A stretch of 64,000 nucleotides of DNA from Turnera subulata (GCA_028386065.3 JAKUCV010001367.1:16025-80024); one strand, 5' to 3'. Counted from the stretch's first letter, positions 11,371-26,624 are shown. Translations and numbers: made by a program. Notes: a model not told the origin generated them from the letters alone.

Positions 11371-14300
11371 TCTTCAAAGAATCAATCTTTTGAAATAGTC
11401 AAGGGACCTGGAGGGAGGGAGTAGTATATTAGTAGTACTGTCTTCTTCTGCAGAGAAACCTTTGGTTTGGTTTCAAGAAACTCGCTTTCACTTTGGAAGT
11501 GGAAAGTTTGTAATAAACCAATCCTGGGTTTTGATGAAGAGAGAACAAAAGGGAAAAAGAAAAGGAGAACACAGGCTCTTCTCTGTCTTTAAAGGAGTTT
11601 CACTTGCCCAATCCCAGACTAACCCTTCTCTGTGTCCCTAGCTAGAGCTATAATATCTATATATCTGTGTGCGTTTTGTGGTGTAGTAGTAGTAGTATCT
11701 TCTTAGCACAGAGCACGCTAAAGCTGTGTATAGCTATAGAGCTAATGGATGCATGAAAAGATTAACCAAACACCAAGTCACCACCACAGCTACCCAACAA
11801 AATGAGGGGGGAAAACTATACTACCACCACCAGAAAACAAAACACAAAAGGAGCCAAAAGACCACCAGAGATAGAGGTGGAGGAGGCAAGAACACAGCAA
11901 CTGCAGAGCATGTCTGTTTATAAGCTTTTAAAAAACACATAAACACTTTTCAATTCCCTTTTCCTCTCTCTCTCTCTCTCTCAGCGTTTCGCCATGGTCT
12001 ACTCCTCTCTTTCTCTCTCCTAATCTTCTTTATATGTGGCCACCTCAACTACATATAGGCCGCCGGGCACCACCTATTTTTAAGTTTTTAACCCCTACAA
12101 ATCAATCAATATGGGGTCAGGAACAGAATTTTCTCTCTTTTTTTTAAAGGTGAATCTTGTTCATCTAATGTAAACTCCCTATATATGAGATACGGAATAT
12201 TAACCACTGTTTTACCTCCTCTAATTCTTCCGGTTTGTTCGTTTATTTTATGTGTTGGTATTCCTTTATTCATTTGTGTTGGTTGAGTGGTACTACTAAC
12301 TACGACAAACCCATCTCTACCTTGCAATTTATTCACTCTCTTTTATGAGGATGGATGGTGATGGGCCAATTTTGGGTAGTTTTTAGTAGCATTCTTCTAG
12401 TAAATGAAGCTTGAAACTACTTCCTTATGAGGAACAATGTTTCGTGTCTCACGGATGGATTACACAAATTGGCGAGAAGGTAGTAATTCTTCTACGCGTG
12501 AATTTATTGAGAATTAGGCGACATGATTATGATGCATCATTTCCCTTTTAGAATAAAAAAAATGATTGGAAATGATTGGGGAGAAAATTCAGTATTTGAC
12601 CAGACACATACCAAAATCTCGGCACAAGAAATGATACTGTTGTTATTTGTTTTTTAGGAACCTCAATTAACAAAACAAAAGTACAAGATATCTGCAAAAA
12701 GAAAATCAAATGGAGATGAAGGAGAAGCCATTTTCAGGAGTTTAAGGTTTGCATAGATATTCAAAGTCAAAATACAATTGATTTTTTACATAGTTCAATG
12801 ATTTCTATACCAAGTGATTTTCGCATAATTCAAACTGATAAAAATTATTTCGGGAAAAAACTATTTTTTATTTTGTTTAAACCTTGGCGGAATTATATTT
12901 TAGAGTACAACTTTTAAGAGGTTAACTTTTGTTTCTAAAATAGGACGAATATCCATAAAAGCACTCGAGGCTGCCTTTGGCGCCAATCTTTCCTCTGCTT
13001 TGCAACATTTCCCGGAATATCAGTTTTTTTGGTTGGTAAGCGTTTTCTGCCTTCTTCAGCGCGAGAAAGTAAATTCTTTCCACAAATACAAGTTTTTTAA
13101 GGAATGTACATTTCTTGGATATCAACCAAAGAGAGGTATACTCCTTGTCAAGAAATTGCTGCTTCTTTTTTCTTACTTCAAAGGATAATTGATGAAGGAT
13201 TTCTAACTGTGTGTTCGACAAAAAAAAGAAAATAACTCTATTTTTCTTTCCTCAAATTAATCAAAGAGATGACATTTTACCACCTTAAATCTTGGCATGC
13301 AACCACACGCTATATTAAGATTATTTACATGAAAAAATCAGTTACGTTAGAATCAATGGACCAACCACAAAAGTTTTAGTTTTAGCTAGTTGAATTAAAT
13401 TGTACTTACATACATGCATTCTGTATGCAAACGAGAAGTCGCGAACCTACCAAATTACGCCATTTATGAATAATGTTACACGAACAAGATTTCATTAATG
13501 TATCAATTATACTCATAAAGAAGGTGATGTGCTAATTTAGATCGAAATCATTTTCATGAACCTTTAAAAAGGGAGGTGGTGATTTCAAATAAACTTCTAA
13601 GTATTTTGAGACCGAGAGGGAAATATATTAATAATAATCACAAAAACTTTATGCATGAGCTTATGTTATGATCCACTTAATTTCTTTTTAAGAGACAACA
13701 TTAGGAGATAATTTTAGTCCATCCAATATTTGGTGGTTAGATATGGTGTATGGCATTTAATAGGCAAGTCTTCTTTTTACTCAAAATAATACAAACATTC
13801 GTCACCGTCGGCTATACTTACGTGTTGGGCTCATTTCCAGTTTATGGATGTCAAGTTCAACGGTCAAGATACGGTAATCCCACTATTTGTCCGTGATCAA
13901 CGGTCAAATTTGGATAAACCAGAAATAATTTGGTTTAACGCGTGGGCCACCCCCCAACCCCACCGGAGGGCGGCCAAAGAATGGTAACGCACTATTTCCT
14001 CCGGCCCTCACCTCATCAAAGATTTCAACGGCTCTGATTTTCCTCGATTCTCTCTCTCGCTTCTTTATTTTGCTTTTTTGGACGGAATTGTCCCCCCGAT
14101 GTTAGTGGATAACTTGATTTCCATTCTTTTAAATATTTAATATTTTAACAGATAAAATATATTAATATTTTAGTGTTTATTTATTTCGAGTGTAACGTTT
14201 ATTGTATCGTCATCTTGGGGCGGCATTGTTACACGTAAATTCTACTCCTGCTCCATTGTAAGATTTGTCCTGTGGCGAATGGAGATTTAAAAAATAAACA

Positions 14301-17300
14301 TGATATAAAAATTAAAAAAATTTATCCTATGATATTTAGACCTAGGTTTTGAAGGCTAAACTCGGTCAATGATAGGTTACTTCCTAGAGTATATTGAACA
14401 TGTAAAAACAGTGGTTCTCAGGAAAAGCTATGTAAAAAATAGTATAGACGACATTGAATACTGTTTAGTTTGACTAATAGCACAAGTAATAAAGGTCAAT
14501 TGCTTAATTCATGCTATTTTGGTATTTTTGATGCCAAAAAAGGCCTTTTTGCCTTTTTAATTTAGACTTTTTCTTAGTAACATCAACTTGGGATTATTAG
14601 TGCGCGCTATCAACTTTTGATTTAATGAACCAAAAAAATTTAAAACAATTTTAAGATCAATATCACAAGATGAAGGGTGATTTCAAATCAAGATAAACAA
14701 GGGAAAACAACACATCAGTTAGTGATTCTTGGCCTAACCTGCAATGGAATCTATCTATACTTTGTTGGAAGAAATGGATGTGGAATTGCCATTGAGTTGA
14801 TTGAAAGACCTTTGCACGATCCTCGTCCACTTAGCAATAATCTAACTCGTGACGACAAGTTGCTGCTGATAAGCCCAATTATACAAATGTCATCCCAGAA
14901 ATCAAAATCAAGAATGTTGATTTGATTATACTTGGATGAGGATGATTTAGCTTTTTGGCGTTGATTTTGTCAACTATTATGATAAAGCTCATTCAGAAAA
15001 TCAATAAAAAGGAAATTAATACACAATTATTATATATTGTTCTTATCATAAAATACAAAGGGGGCCGCATTACATTTTAACAATGTCTTGAAAACTCCTG
15101 CAACTTTAGTCCATCTCAAAGGCATAGGGACATTTGAACAACGGATAACCATTAGAAGGAAAGGTATAGATAGAAACAATATAACATTACTCGAAAAAAT
15201 ACCACATGAGAAACACTTGACAAAGTCATCAGTCACAAGATCCAAACTAATATGCTGAAATTGAAATCGGTTCTTTGCACGCAAGCCAAATGTACATAAA
15301 TAATTTAAAATCTCTTATCACAACTAAATTAAATTAGTTGTGTTCATCGCATGACTCAAAGGCAGCCACACCATTGACAAAAAAGAAGGAAAATCTTCCA
15401 AGTAGGTCTATTGCGAGAAGAATACGCAAACCAATTAGTATTAAAAACGAAAAAAATTATGTATGTATGCATATGAAGCATGACGCAATATTCAACCGCT
15501 AATTCCATCCCCCCTAAAAAAAGTTTGCCTTAATTGGCTACCTGGCTGTTCAAGTTTCGATAAGAATAAAGCCAATAATTAAAAGAAATTATAAAGATTG
15601 AACGTTAAGCTTCCATATTTGATTCGAATTGAGGGGCAAATAATCGTCACATAATGCAAGCCACAGTGGAAGGAAGAGCTCAACTTGTGGAGACGCAAGC
15701 AGAATTATATCTATAGCCATCGTTTATTGTGTATTAATTAAATTGTTCCATCAAACGATATGACGATTGAAAACAAAACGATATGATAATTAATTAAGAT
15801 GAATATATAATATTAATAGTGGACCTCGATATGTGTAAAGTGACTGGCTACAATTGAACCCTGCAATTTAATGTATCTATACAATGTACAAAAAACCATT
15901 ATTATGGCCTCAATTATTCACAAACTTGTTGCCTAAGATAACACCGGAGACTGAAATAGCATAATTAATTTTCTGGCTTTCAAAATTATTTTTTCTAATA
16001 TTATCAGACAAAAGTTAGACAAGTTTTTATTAAGTCTCTTTCCTATATATCTTTTCACAGTCGTTATTTTTCACTATCATTGGTTTTGTCAATGCATAAA
16101 AGACTGGAAAAAGTTTGTACTGTGGGATAATCATAGGCACTAATACTGGTCTCTTATGAGTCTCTACCCATTCCTTCTTCGTAATCTGATAATCTATGTA
16201 GCAAAAGAATTTGTTTAAAGCACTTACTCCACTAATCACGCACTATAATGACCCACTTGTATATCAGAGGAAATAAAGACTATGTCAATAGAAAATTTCT
16301 TCAACTCATTTATACTTTATTGACTCCAACGCCAGGCTTACACTCCATATTGTTGTCATGAACCGTGTAAAATGGAAGAAAAAGGGAATCAAAGCAAGAC
16401 CTGCTAGCAGTTTCTATACTATCTTAAAAAAGCAATAAAATAAAATAAAATAAAAACAGGGTCATATATGCACGTGTGGGCTACTATTAAACATGTTTTA
16501 ACATGTAGTGAACAGGGAATGGGCTTGGAAATGTGACTTCTTGGGTTGCTTACAGAAACGTAGTGGACAGCTGCAAAAAATACAAGCCATTGAAAATTTG
16601 GCAAGCTCACCTGGCTTCTGCTCAATAATTCTTCTGTTGTTTGCCTTATAATGGGTTTTGTATCCCTTACCTCCCCATATCTCTCTGGTCCTTTTCACAT
16701 TTATATTTAACCCATATCCCTTTATTTTCCTGCCAACTCACTCTGCCTAACCTACTCAATTATATCTTCATCGGCTTCCATGCCGCTTTAGGCTAGGAAT
16801 TTCAATTATGTTTGGGATTGGTTTTGTTTGAAGCAGAACTGGAGTCGGACATTATTGGTCATATTCGTTTGTTTAAGTTGATTGGGGGGTCAAAGTACAT
16901 GCAATTCATTTACTACCCAAAAATTTTCAATTATAGTTCAACCACCATGAATCTCTACTGTGTTATTCCATTACACGCTACAGCTTATATTAGGCTTAGG
17001 ATTCGGCGTCAAACAAGATATTGACCAACAATAACCTTCCTGAATTTATTAGAGTGTCTCATATGAGTTCCCCTTGGCCTTCTGTTCTCTAAATTTGAAC
17101 AGTTGCAACATATTGGAAATCCTAGTAAAAAGAATCAGTACATTTTCTCCCCTGAAAAAAAATGAGAGAGAGATAAATGGGTAGAATTTATGCATCATAG
17201 TGCTGGTGCAGCTGCAGCACCTCCCAAAATATCCGGGAGCTTAAACACATACATGCATGGGCCTAGGCTTGGCTACTGTAGATGGAATCAAAAAATTAGA

Positions 17301-18248
17301 CCACAAACAGATCACCTAAGCATCCTGTCAGTAATGCAATCTGTTCTCTTGGGCCATATCTGCCATCAGATTGATTTGGTCTATATATATAGTGTCCATT
17401 ATTAATGTGCAGTACATTAAACACTGTGCACAGTACATAATAAGCCTATCCAAATGCACAGAATGCACAGTGCAGGGCCTGTCTAAGGACACATTTAGTG
17501 TGTAGTACTTTGCCCAGTTGCAATACTTACAGTCTGCCACTGTTCCCTCGACGTGTATGATCCAAGGCCACGAATGACGAAACTCAAAAACAGCTTCAAA
17601 GGTTGTGTTTTTTTTTTTTTTCAAAAATTAACTTTCTAAGGTTGTTGTGTTTTTTTTCCTCCAAAAAAAAAAAAGTGGTTGTGTTTTCGTTGTTGTATGA
17701 ATTTTTTTTTTTAACTGTGGATCTTAAAGAAAAAAAAATCTCCAGTAACTTTTTGACTGGTTAATGTTATCCAAGTAGGGGTAAGACTAGAAATCCCAAA
17801 ACAAAAAGACAAGTACTATTTGAAGGGTGTAAATGGGTCGAGTCGAGACTGACTGTGTTAAACTGGGCCCAATTTGTTAAGAAAATATTCGAGTCGAGCA
17901 AACTTTGTTTGGACCAGGAGCCCGTGAAATTTGGGTATCCAACTCAAGTTATTAATGGACTATATCTTCTGTTCGAAGTGATCCGGGTGGTGCTCTATAG
18001 AGCCCAACATTCAGCCCACTAGCGATCCAGTCGTCAATTTTATGTTTTTTTCCCCTGAAGTGGAGAGAAGAAAATCAAAAGAGAATTTACAAAGACATTG
18101 ATATCCTTTGGCTTGCAAAACATTTGGTGGACCCATCAATTAGATTCCATGAAGATACACTTCCAGGATATAGGGAGAACTTGCATTGATGAATATCTGT
18201 GGTCCATATTCACGCTCATAGATTCCTTCTTTTCTCTGAAGAAATCTC
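11371..18248. other. Gene-poor interval
   Basis: No recognisable exon on either strand. Contents: a (CT)n microsatellite at about 11964-11982, an (AAAAT)n run at about 16434-16456, several poly(T)/poly(A) tracts at 17600-17745, and two repeats of CAACGGTCAA near 13858 and 13899. Open frames at 14677-14925 (+) and 15030-15284 (-) are short, have no recognisable motif and could be decayed fragments. The last few hundred bases should contain the promoter and leader of the permease gene at 18249. Confidence 0.55.
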
Positions 18249-21200
18249 ATGGATTCACAGATCATGCATTCATTTTCTTCCTTGTATCTTAAGTCCTACA
18301 AGCATACCAAAGTAAACCCATCATGGATGAGAAGTTACCACACAAACAAAAGACTCTGTTTCAAGTACACAATGTAAGAAAACAACTGCCATATCTCTTT
18401 AGTATATACTGCTCTTGAAGAACATGCGCATAACTTGCATTTCTTTTTTCTTTTACAGCTGTGGATATCTTCCTTCTGCCTGCAAATGGGGGCAAGAGCA
18501 AAAAACATTGCATTCTCAAAGACTTTTTGTAACGATGGCAAAGAAAGGTGATCATGATCCCACAGAAGTAAAGGGAAAAGATCGAGTTGTGGAAACTGAG
18601 AAGAAGGGAAGTGTTGCTGGTGCGGCTGCTCTTATTATTGGTACTAGTATTGGTACTGGGATGCTTGCTCTCCCCCAGAAAGTTTCCTCTGCTGTGATTA
18701 TCTCTATCCTTCTTGCATGCAAAATCATTCTCAATTTCAGTCCAAGCAGACATATATAGATGTGGTTTTCAAGCTCTTTGTGATCCTATGATTATCATGT
18801 TACACATGTGATTCCGTCCTGAACATTGATAGAAAGTTCATATTCAAATATGCAACGGATGCTGAGGGGGAATAAACCCGCAAATACAAAAAAAAATTAG
18901 AAAATTTTGGAGTGCAAAGTGTCTCTAACAACCAGGACAAGTTATGTGAAGGATGGCATAACACAACATTCAGTTGCTTTATGTGCCCTTGTTTGAGTTT
19001 CAAATGAATTGTTCTTTCATCTTATGTCTAATGATTTCAGTAAAGGTCATTGATTCGTATCTCAGATTTAACTAGGATCATTGATTTTTATCCCTGTCCT
19101 ATTTTTCTAGGCAAATTAGTCATCATCAGAGGTCCATAATTCGAGTTTTAGTAGTGCTAAGAGTTATGTTTACACTGCAGGGATTTGTTCCAAGTTCAAT
19201 TTGCTTGATACTGTGCTGGGGGTTTCTCCTGATTGAGGCACTTTTGCTTGTTGAAATCAACGTTGGTTTGAGGAGGAAGAAATGGAAAAGAGAGGATGAC
19301 AATGAATTAGAAGTTATATCTATCAGGAGCATGGCCCAAGAGACACTAGGAGACTGGGGAGGAACGCTAGCCACCTTAACCTATGTTTTCCTGGGGTACA
19401 CTTCCATGATTGCTTATAGTTCCAAGTCAGGAGAGATCCTATTTCATTTGGTTCATCTTCCAGAATCTGTTGCTTGCTGCCTCTTCACTGCTATCTTTGC
19501 ACTGTTAATCTCTGTTGGCGGAACTCGAGCGACTGATCAAGTCAACCAATGGCTCACCGTTTCCATGATAGGTACACTGCACAATGCCTACAAACTGAGA
19601 TGTTTGGAATGCTTATGAACTCTGATACAAAGTGCCTTCATACCTTTAAAAATATGTGGTCCTTTAAATCTCAGATGTTGTCATGAGCAAAGGAAGGATT
19701 GCTTGCTCTAAGAACTTACTCTAAAATCTATATCCATTACTGGACAAGGCTGTAAATTGCTAACTGTGAGAAAGGATTTGATGCACAGGTTTGCTAGTGG
19801 TTATTGAGGTGCTCATTATTGTGTTTGGAGGGTGGTCTGGATTGGAGGGAGGTGGAGACTGGGGAAAAGTTCCTGATACAATCCCTGTGATGGTCTTTGC
19901 ATTAGTGTATCATGATCTTGTACCTGGTAAGTATGAGAAACGGTCTATTGAAAGTCACACACACTTAAGCAGAACATATTCGTTTTTATGATCATATTCA
20001 TATTCCTGCAGTACTTTGTGCTTATCTGGGTGGTGACCTTGCACGACTAAGGGCTTCACTTATCCTTGGCAGCATTGTCCCATTGTTGGGATTGCTTGTT
20101 TGGGATGGAATAGCACTTGGCTTTTCGGCCCAGGCTGATCAAAACGCTGACCCTGTTCAGTTGATGATGAGGTAATCCAACTCTGGTAAAATCTGTCAAT
20201 ATCTAAGATGTCTTTAACAATATTCTAGTAATAAGTTAACAAGGTTATGAAAACATGCATCTCCTCCATATCCAGCAAATTGCAGAACATTTATATAAAA
20301 AGCAAAATCGGTGAAGGATTCATCAGTTCACAAGAATAACGCAGATGCTTGTTTGTCAAACAAAATATACCTTTCCACACTCATCTTTCTTACTTTCAGT
20401 TAATCATAAAGAGAAAATATCCTAAGCCTCATTCTCATTGTATCAGTGTGCAATGGAGCGGGGTGTCACACATGGTAGAGGCCTTCTCGCTTCTAGCTGT
20501 AGGAACATCAATCATTGGCACCCTCCTCGGCTTTTCTGAATTCTTCAAGGAGCAAATCAAGAACCAGTCCTCGTATTCAAACAGCAGCGGAATATCTCAG
20601 GCAAGATACTAAAATTTTTCTCCTTCATTGATTCCACGAAGATTGTAAGTAATTTCTGATACCATTACCACATAATGTAAAATCATTACAGGAACCAAAG
20701 GAGCTCTTTGGGCTGGAGAAATGGTGGAGAAGAAATACGATCAATTTCCTGGCTATGGCACTTGCAATTGCTCCAACCCTTATTGTCTCAACCACTGTGC
20801 CAGATGCTTTCTCTGCTGCCACAGATATAGCTGTAAGTTAAGGCTGCTTGGGATGTAGCAGTCTGTAGCTTTCATAATCTAGAAAAGTTGATGTTCAAAA
20901 AAAAAATAATCTAGAAAAGTTGGTTACTAAGAAAACTTGAATTGCATGACCAAGTGAAATGAACAATAAAAAGCTTTTTGATGTCAGCCTTAATACAACT
21001 GCAATGAACAAAGACATTTCCATTGTAACCGTTGAGGAAAAGTCTTATTCTTGACAATTTTACTGTTCAATAGGGAGGCTACTGCATGACGATCCTTTAT
21101 GGAGTGCTCCCGCCAGCTATGGCATGGGCCACACGCAGCAAAGAACAGGGTGACTATGATCAAAAGGTGATGATATCAAGAACAAGGCCTGAGCTTCTTG

Positions 21201-21271
21201 GTGTAGGCATTTGTGCTTGTGGAATAGTTGTGGAGCAGATATATCAGGATTTCCTGACATTGCATCCTTAA
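18249..21271 (+). CDS. Tryptophan/tyrosine permease family transporter, probably plastid-targeted
   Basis: Membrane transporter of the Trp_Tyr_perm family, related to Arabidopsis At5g19500; the substrate is not proven in plants. Eight exons: 18249-18373, 18459-18693, 19181-19571, 19789-19926, 20012-20171, 20447-20600, 20692-20832, 21074-21271, giving 513 residues with consistent phases. The start MDSQIMHSFSSLYL was found by joining the first small exon to the second; it adds a Ser/Lys-rich, acid-poor leader resembling a chloroplast transit peptide before MAKKGDHD. The core begins AALIIGTSIGTGMLALPQK, the family signature of the first helix, followed by GFVPSSICLILCWGFLLIE, WGGTLATLTYVFLGYTS, VVIEVLIIVFGGWSG, VLCAYLGGDLARLR and the final helix GVGICACGIVVEQIYQD. 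Intron 6 uses a GC donor. The gene is convergent with the V-ATPase G gene. The exact N-terminus is the least certain part. Confidence 0.9.
20601..20691 (+). other. GC-AG intron in the permease gene
   Basis: The exon ends ATATCTCAG and is followed by GCAAGA, the GC-donor consensus, with acceptor ATTACAG at 20685-20691. Both flanking exons are in phase 0, and reading through would hit TAA after three codons. No GT donor nearby keeps the frame. Confidence 0.8.
20874..20922 (+). mobile_element. Poly(A) micro-insertion with 17-bp target-site duplication
   Basis: ATAATCTAGAAAAGTTG occurs at 20874-20890 and again at 20906-20922 without mismatch. Only 15 bases separate the copies: ATGTTC and nine A. 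It lies in the last intron of the permease gene. Confidence 0.6.
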
Positions 21272-22041
21272 CAAGGATGATCACAACACTTGACACACCA
21301 GATGTGAATGGCTTTCATTTTTCAGTCAACTTGCCAATATATGTAGAAAGGATAGATGCAGTATAATGAGAAAAAACACATGGAACTTTTCCTTGCACAA
21401 AATCCATGAACTCAAATGGCACCCTCAAAAAGTCAAGGTCATTGGTCTTTGGTTCGCGAGTGACTGGCTGATCGGAGCTGTTTCTATTTTACTGGACGTA
21501 CGTGCATGGTGCTCCGGATACACATCTTGAATTCGTGGCATAGGCAAGTTAATCTAATGCTTGGCTTTGTTTATAACAGTATTACTTTATTAAAATTTTG
21601 TATTAAAAAGCATATAATAGGAATACCTGCATTTCCATACTCCTGCTCATGCCCTGACGTTCAGTTATTAACTCAAGGTTGAGATGTAACCTAAAATTTA
21701 GAAAATTATTTGTGAAAAGAATACTAGACAAGGAAAGAATAATCTGCTTGACCAATCCAACACAGGGTCGCCTAAGAATTTCTGTCCAAGTGAAGCCCTC
21801 TAGCTTCATTAGGCAGTGACAAAAAGGAAAGGGATAAACCAGAGAGTGGTTCTACAAAATGGACCGTAAATAAGGTTAATTTATTACATAAAGCAACATT
21901 ATCGAAGTATAAGTCATAAAAAAATATTATAGAACATACATGCACTCTCATCAAGGCGGAACCTCCCAACATCTCATGAAAAAGGCAGTACAATCAAAAG
22001 AGAGTATCAGACACATTTTAGCCAAACAGGCACGCAGGATC
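21272..22041. other. Spacer between two convergent genes
   Basis: 3' untranslated sequence of the permease (+) and of the V-ATPase G gene (-). No other gene or obvious element is visible. Confidence 0.7.
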
Positions 22042-23459
22042 CTAGTTCTTCACAGTTGTGACATGCTTCAGAAGCATCTGTACAACATCATGGGATATTC
22101 TTGAAGCCTCATTCTTCAGGTGATGGATCTTTGCATCAGTTTCCTGCTCCAGCCGCTTCACATTGGCACCAGAGTCCCCGCTACTCTGATTACATGAAAG
22201 AGGTTCTGTGTCAGTTTCTAGAGTTCCAGAAATCTAGTGGAGTAGCAAAGATTGTGAACTAAGTAAAGAAAATAAGGAAAGAAACAGATTGTGAAAGCAT
22301 ATCCATCAGCTATCCGAAGGAGGGGTTATTGTTTATAATCCATATGGACTCCAATAGCTAGTAAGAGATTCAAGTAAAGAAACCAACAGTTGCAAATTTT
22401 GTAGATTTTATGCTAACGTTCCTAATGGACTAAAACCAGCAGTTAGATCTGTGATTGCTGGTGTATCTTAATTGACTTAATATGGATGAAGTTGCAATGA
22501 TGATTCATTCCTTGCACTCTTACCTCTGCAAGCTTCCTCTGAAAGTCGGCCTCCATTTGAGCACGGAATTCAGCAATGTCCTTTTCAGCCTCTTCTTTAG
22601 CTTGTTTTAGCCTAGCCATTTTTGCTGGAGAAAAAAGTAGATAAGTTATGGAAACAACACATTTAAGATAGCATTACAAAAGCAATCGGAAAGACACAAA
22701 ATCTCTCTACTTTTCCATGTTTATTTAGCTACAAAACATAATATATATGATCCAAGAAGCATAAAAACTTAGATGGTGCCCTGGGACGATGAAAAGTTTC
22801 CTTTCAGTTCATGTTTTACATATCAAATTTGAGCATTAAAATGGCCATTCATAAGTTAAACTGGTCCTATAATCCAGGTCACAGTTATGTTTCATTGACC
22901 TAGAAAAGTCAAATTGCACTACCAATGAGAATAAAAATGATATCCTGCCACAGCTCAGGAATTCAAGACAACTACAGACAATTTAAGTGATGCAAGGCCG
23001 GAAAGCTCAAACCTCCATCATCCCATCAAAACCCAGAAGTTATGTAACCTTTGTATGTGTGTCTGCTGTTTCTCCCAACCCCATGGGTAAACAGGAGTTC
23101 ATACAAACACGCACAAAAAACACAAAGTGGTTGCATAGTGGAGTCAATTGCATTAGAAAGACATAGCAATGCAAGGGTGACATCACACATCAAGTACTTT
23201 CATCTCATGACTACCAAACAGGTTATTACTTCGCCATAGCAATCAATATCATGTAGTTTTCTTCGATAAATGGAGGGCCCTTGGTAAATTTATGAAATAC
23301 ATTACATTTACATACAAAAGGATGAAGATTTAAAGAGGGTGAAAAAAAAGGCCTAACGAAGCGCTTACCGTTTCTGGCTGAATTGACAATATGCTGAGCC
23401 TCTTGCTCCGCAGAAAGCAGAAGCTGAATACCATTTTGACTGCCCCTGCTTACGTCCAT
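22042..23459 (-). CDS. V-type proton ATPase subunit G
   Basis: Peripheral-stalk subunit of the vacuolar H+-ATPase; it pairs with subunit E to hold the catalytic head against rotation, on vacuole, Golgi and endosome membranes. Three coding exons: 23459-23369, 22624-22524 and 22185-22042, giving 111 residues, the normal plant length. The N-terminus [20 protein letters not shown] is the conserved family start, followed by a charged helix ([30 protein letters not shown]) and the C-terminal part with [15 protein letters not shown]. Splice phases agree and the chosen ATG is the first in frame. A separate 5' untranslated exon ends at 24321, with its intron (23484-24320) starting in a CT-repeat. Identification is secure. 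Confidence 0.95.
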
Positions 23460-23483
23460 TATCCTGGGATCTCTGATACCTCA

Positions 23484-24284
23484 CTAAGGAGAAGAAAAAA
23501 GCAAAACATTTCAACTGAAATTAGCAACGGATAATAGGAAAATCAAGCTGACAATTTTCGTATGTTATCCCTCAACTTCCGCTTGTCACAAGCAAGGGGA
23601 AATAATGGTTTTCTTTTTTAATTTTCTATAGGAAGAAGATCCAGATGGATAACAGACAGAAATTAGAAGGGAAAGAAGAAGACATAAACAGAGAGATCGT
23701 ATGCGAACCAGTAATATCTTATAAATCTAAGCAGATTTACAAAAGAAAAAAAATTGAGCAAACTATGGCCTCTTAATAACACTAAGGCAACAATCAATCA
23801 GGTAAAGCCCGCAATCAAACCATTCCATTATCTCTATGGACTACTAAACAAAAGAACCAAGTTTCAAATTTCTTCCAATCACTACACACAGGAACACATT
23901 CCATTGCATTGCCTGATCACACTGATCCTACAAAATCTGATCCAACAAGACTGCAACTTTACAGAAATTCATACAAACAGAAGTAGCGCGGGACACCAAC
24001 CAAGCAAACCCACCAACTTCAAACAAACAAACCCATCATATCCGGATCCGACCCATTACCATTCGTGACCCGGAAAACTCCACAACCAAGCTTTAGACTG
24101 ATGATCCTTTCATAATGACTTGATGTGCATAGTTTACAGGAAAAAAAGATCAAGTAAAAAGAGTAATAGAGACCCATAAACGAAAAAGATCTGAAGAAAG
24201 GTAGAAACTTTGAGTGGACACAAGTAGAGGGAAGGGAAGAGCAATAGCAGAAGATCTAGCAAAATCGAAGACAGGAGTCCAGAG

Positions 24285-24316
<32 letters not shown>

Positions 24317-24320
24317 TTAC
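23484..24320 (-). other. Intron in the 5' leader of the V-ATPase G gene
   Basis: On the minus strand CCGTAG is followed by the donor GTAACT at 24320, and the acceptor TCTCCTTAG ends at 23484, 24 bases before the ATG at 23459. Leader introns are common in plant housekeeping genes and often raise expression (general knowledge). Support is from sequence pattern only. Confidence 0.6.
24293..24316. repeat. (AG)n microsatellite
   Basis: Twelve AG units. On the minus strand this is a CT run starting four bases inside the leader intron of the V-ATPase G gene. Confidence 0.9.
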
Positions 24321-24321
24321 C

Positions 24322-25255
24322 TACGGAAACGGGGGTGTGTGTTTGGTCAATCAAAGAGAGTCGATAGATGTCTGTGAGAAGTTTCTGCGGTTGTGTGAAA
24401 TTTATTTGGGGGGCCAAAGTAACACGTTGTCGGTCTCGCTGGTCACTCCCCCAGAGTAAAATTATTGTACGTACATTCATAATATTTTTTTTTGGGTAAA
24501 AAACTGTATATTACTGAAAATAAAACTTTAGTAAATAAAAATTTCCGTTAAAAAATAATTTATTTTCCAAGCTCTTCTTGAAATTTGAGGATCATATGAC
24601 TTCTGCTATGGCCCCTTTTTCTTCACACAAATTATTATGCGATGCGAACATATGAATTTAATCCTCGTTGGTTCAATTTTTTTTTTCTCTATTCCTGAAA
24701 ATTTACTTTTAATACAAAATCAAAACCTGATGAATCGTCGCATCTATAGAAGTTCGTTAAAAGCAAGCTGGATAAAGCACATACCAATAATTCCCAAATA
24801 TTTCCATCTCTAATTAGGTTTTTTTGTGCTCAGCCCAAACATGTTAAATAAATTTTCGGTTTATACTCAGAAACAAATTTTAAGATTTTATTTTTGGAAA
24901 ACCTCGCTGAATAAATCTCGAAAATGACTGATGGTCCTAGTTGTTTCAAAATTTCAATCAACTTTAACAATCGGCAGACACCCAAAATATATCAATCGGT
25001 GCATCCTAGGCCAGCAAAGATGAATTGGCCCAATTGGGTTCAACCCAGGCCCTGGTTTCATTTCGTAGTATAATTTGGACAATATCATCTGGTTTCTTAT
25101 TAGGAGCTACAATCTCTTACAGCAAATCTAATTCACCATACATAAATTAAAACTCACAAATCACCACTACAAGCAAAAAACACTTCAAATTTAAATATTT
25201 CCTCCCAAACAAAAATTCCTGATGACCATAAGTCCAGAAAAAAAAAAATGCCTGC
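24322..25255. other. V-ATPase G promoter side and intergenic DNA
   Basis: The part next to 24322-24420 is leader and proximal promoter of the V-ATPase G gene; no TATA box is obvious. The rest is AT-rich and unfeatured. The low end, close to 25255, would be 3' untranslated region of the Val-Pro repeat protein gene. Confidence 0.5.

Positions 25256-26624
<1,369 letters not shown>

Noticed and set aside
14677..15284. Short frames on both strands
   Set aside because: No motif, no splice partners and no similarity I can name.
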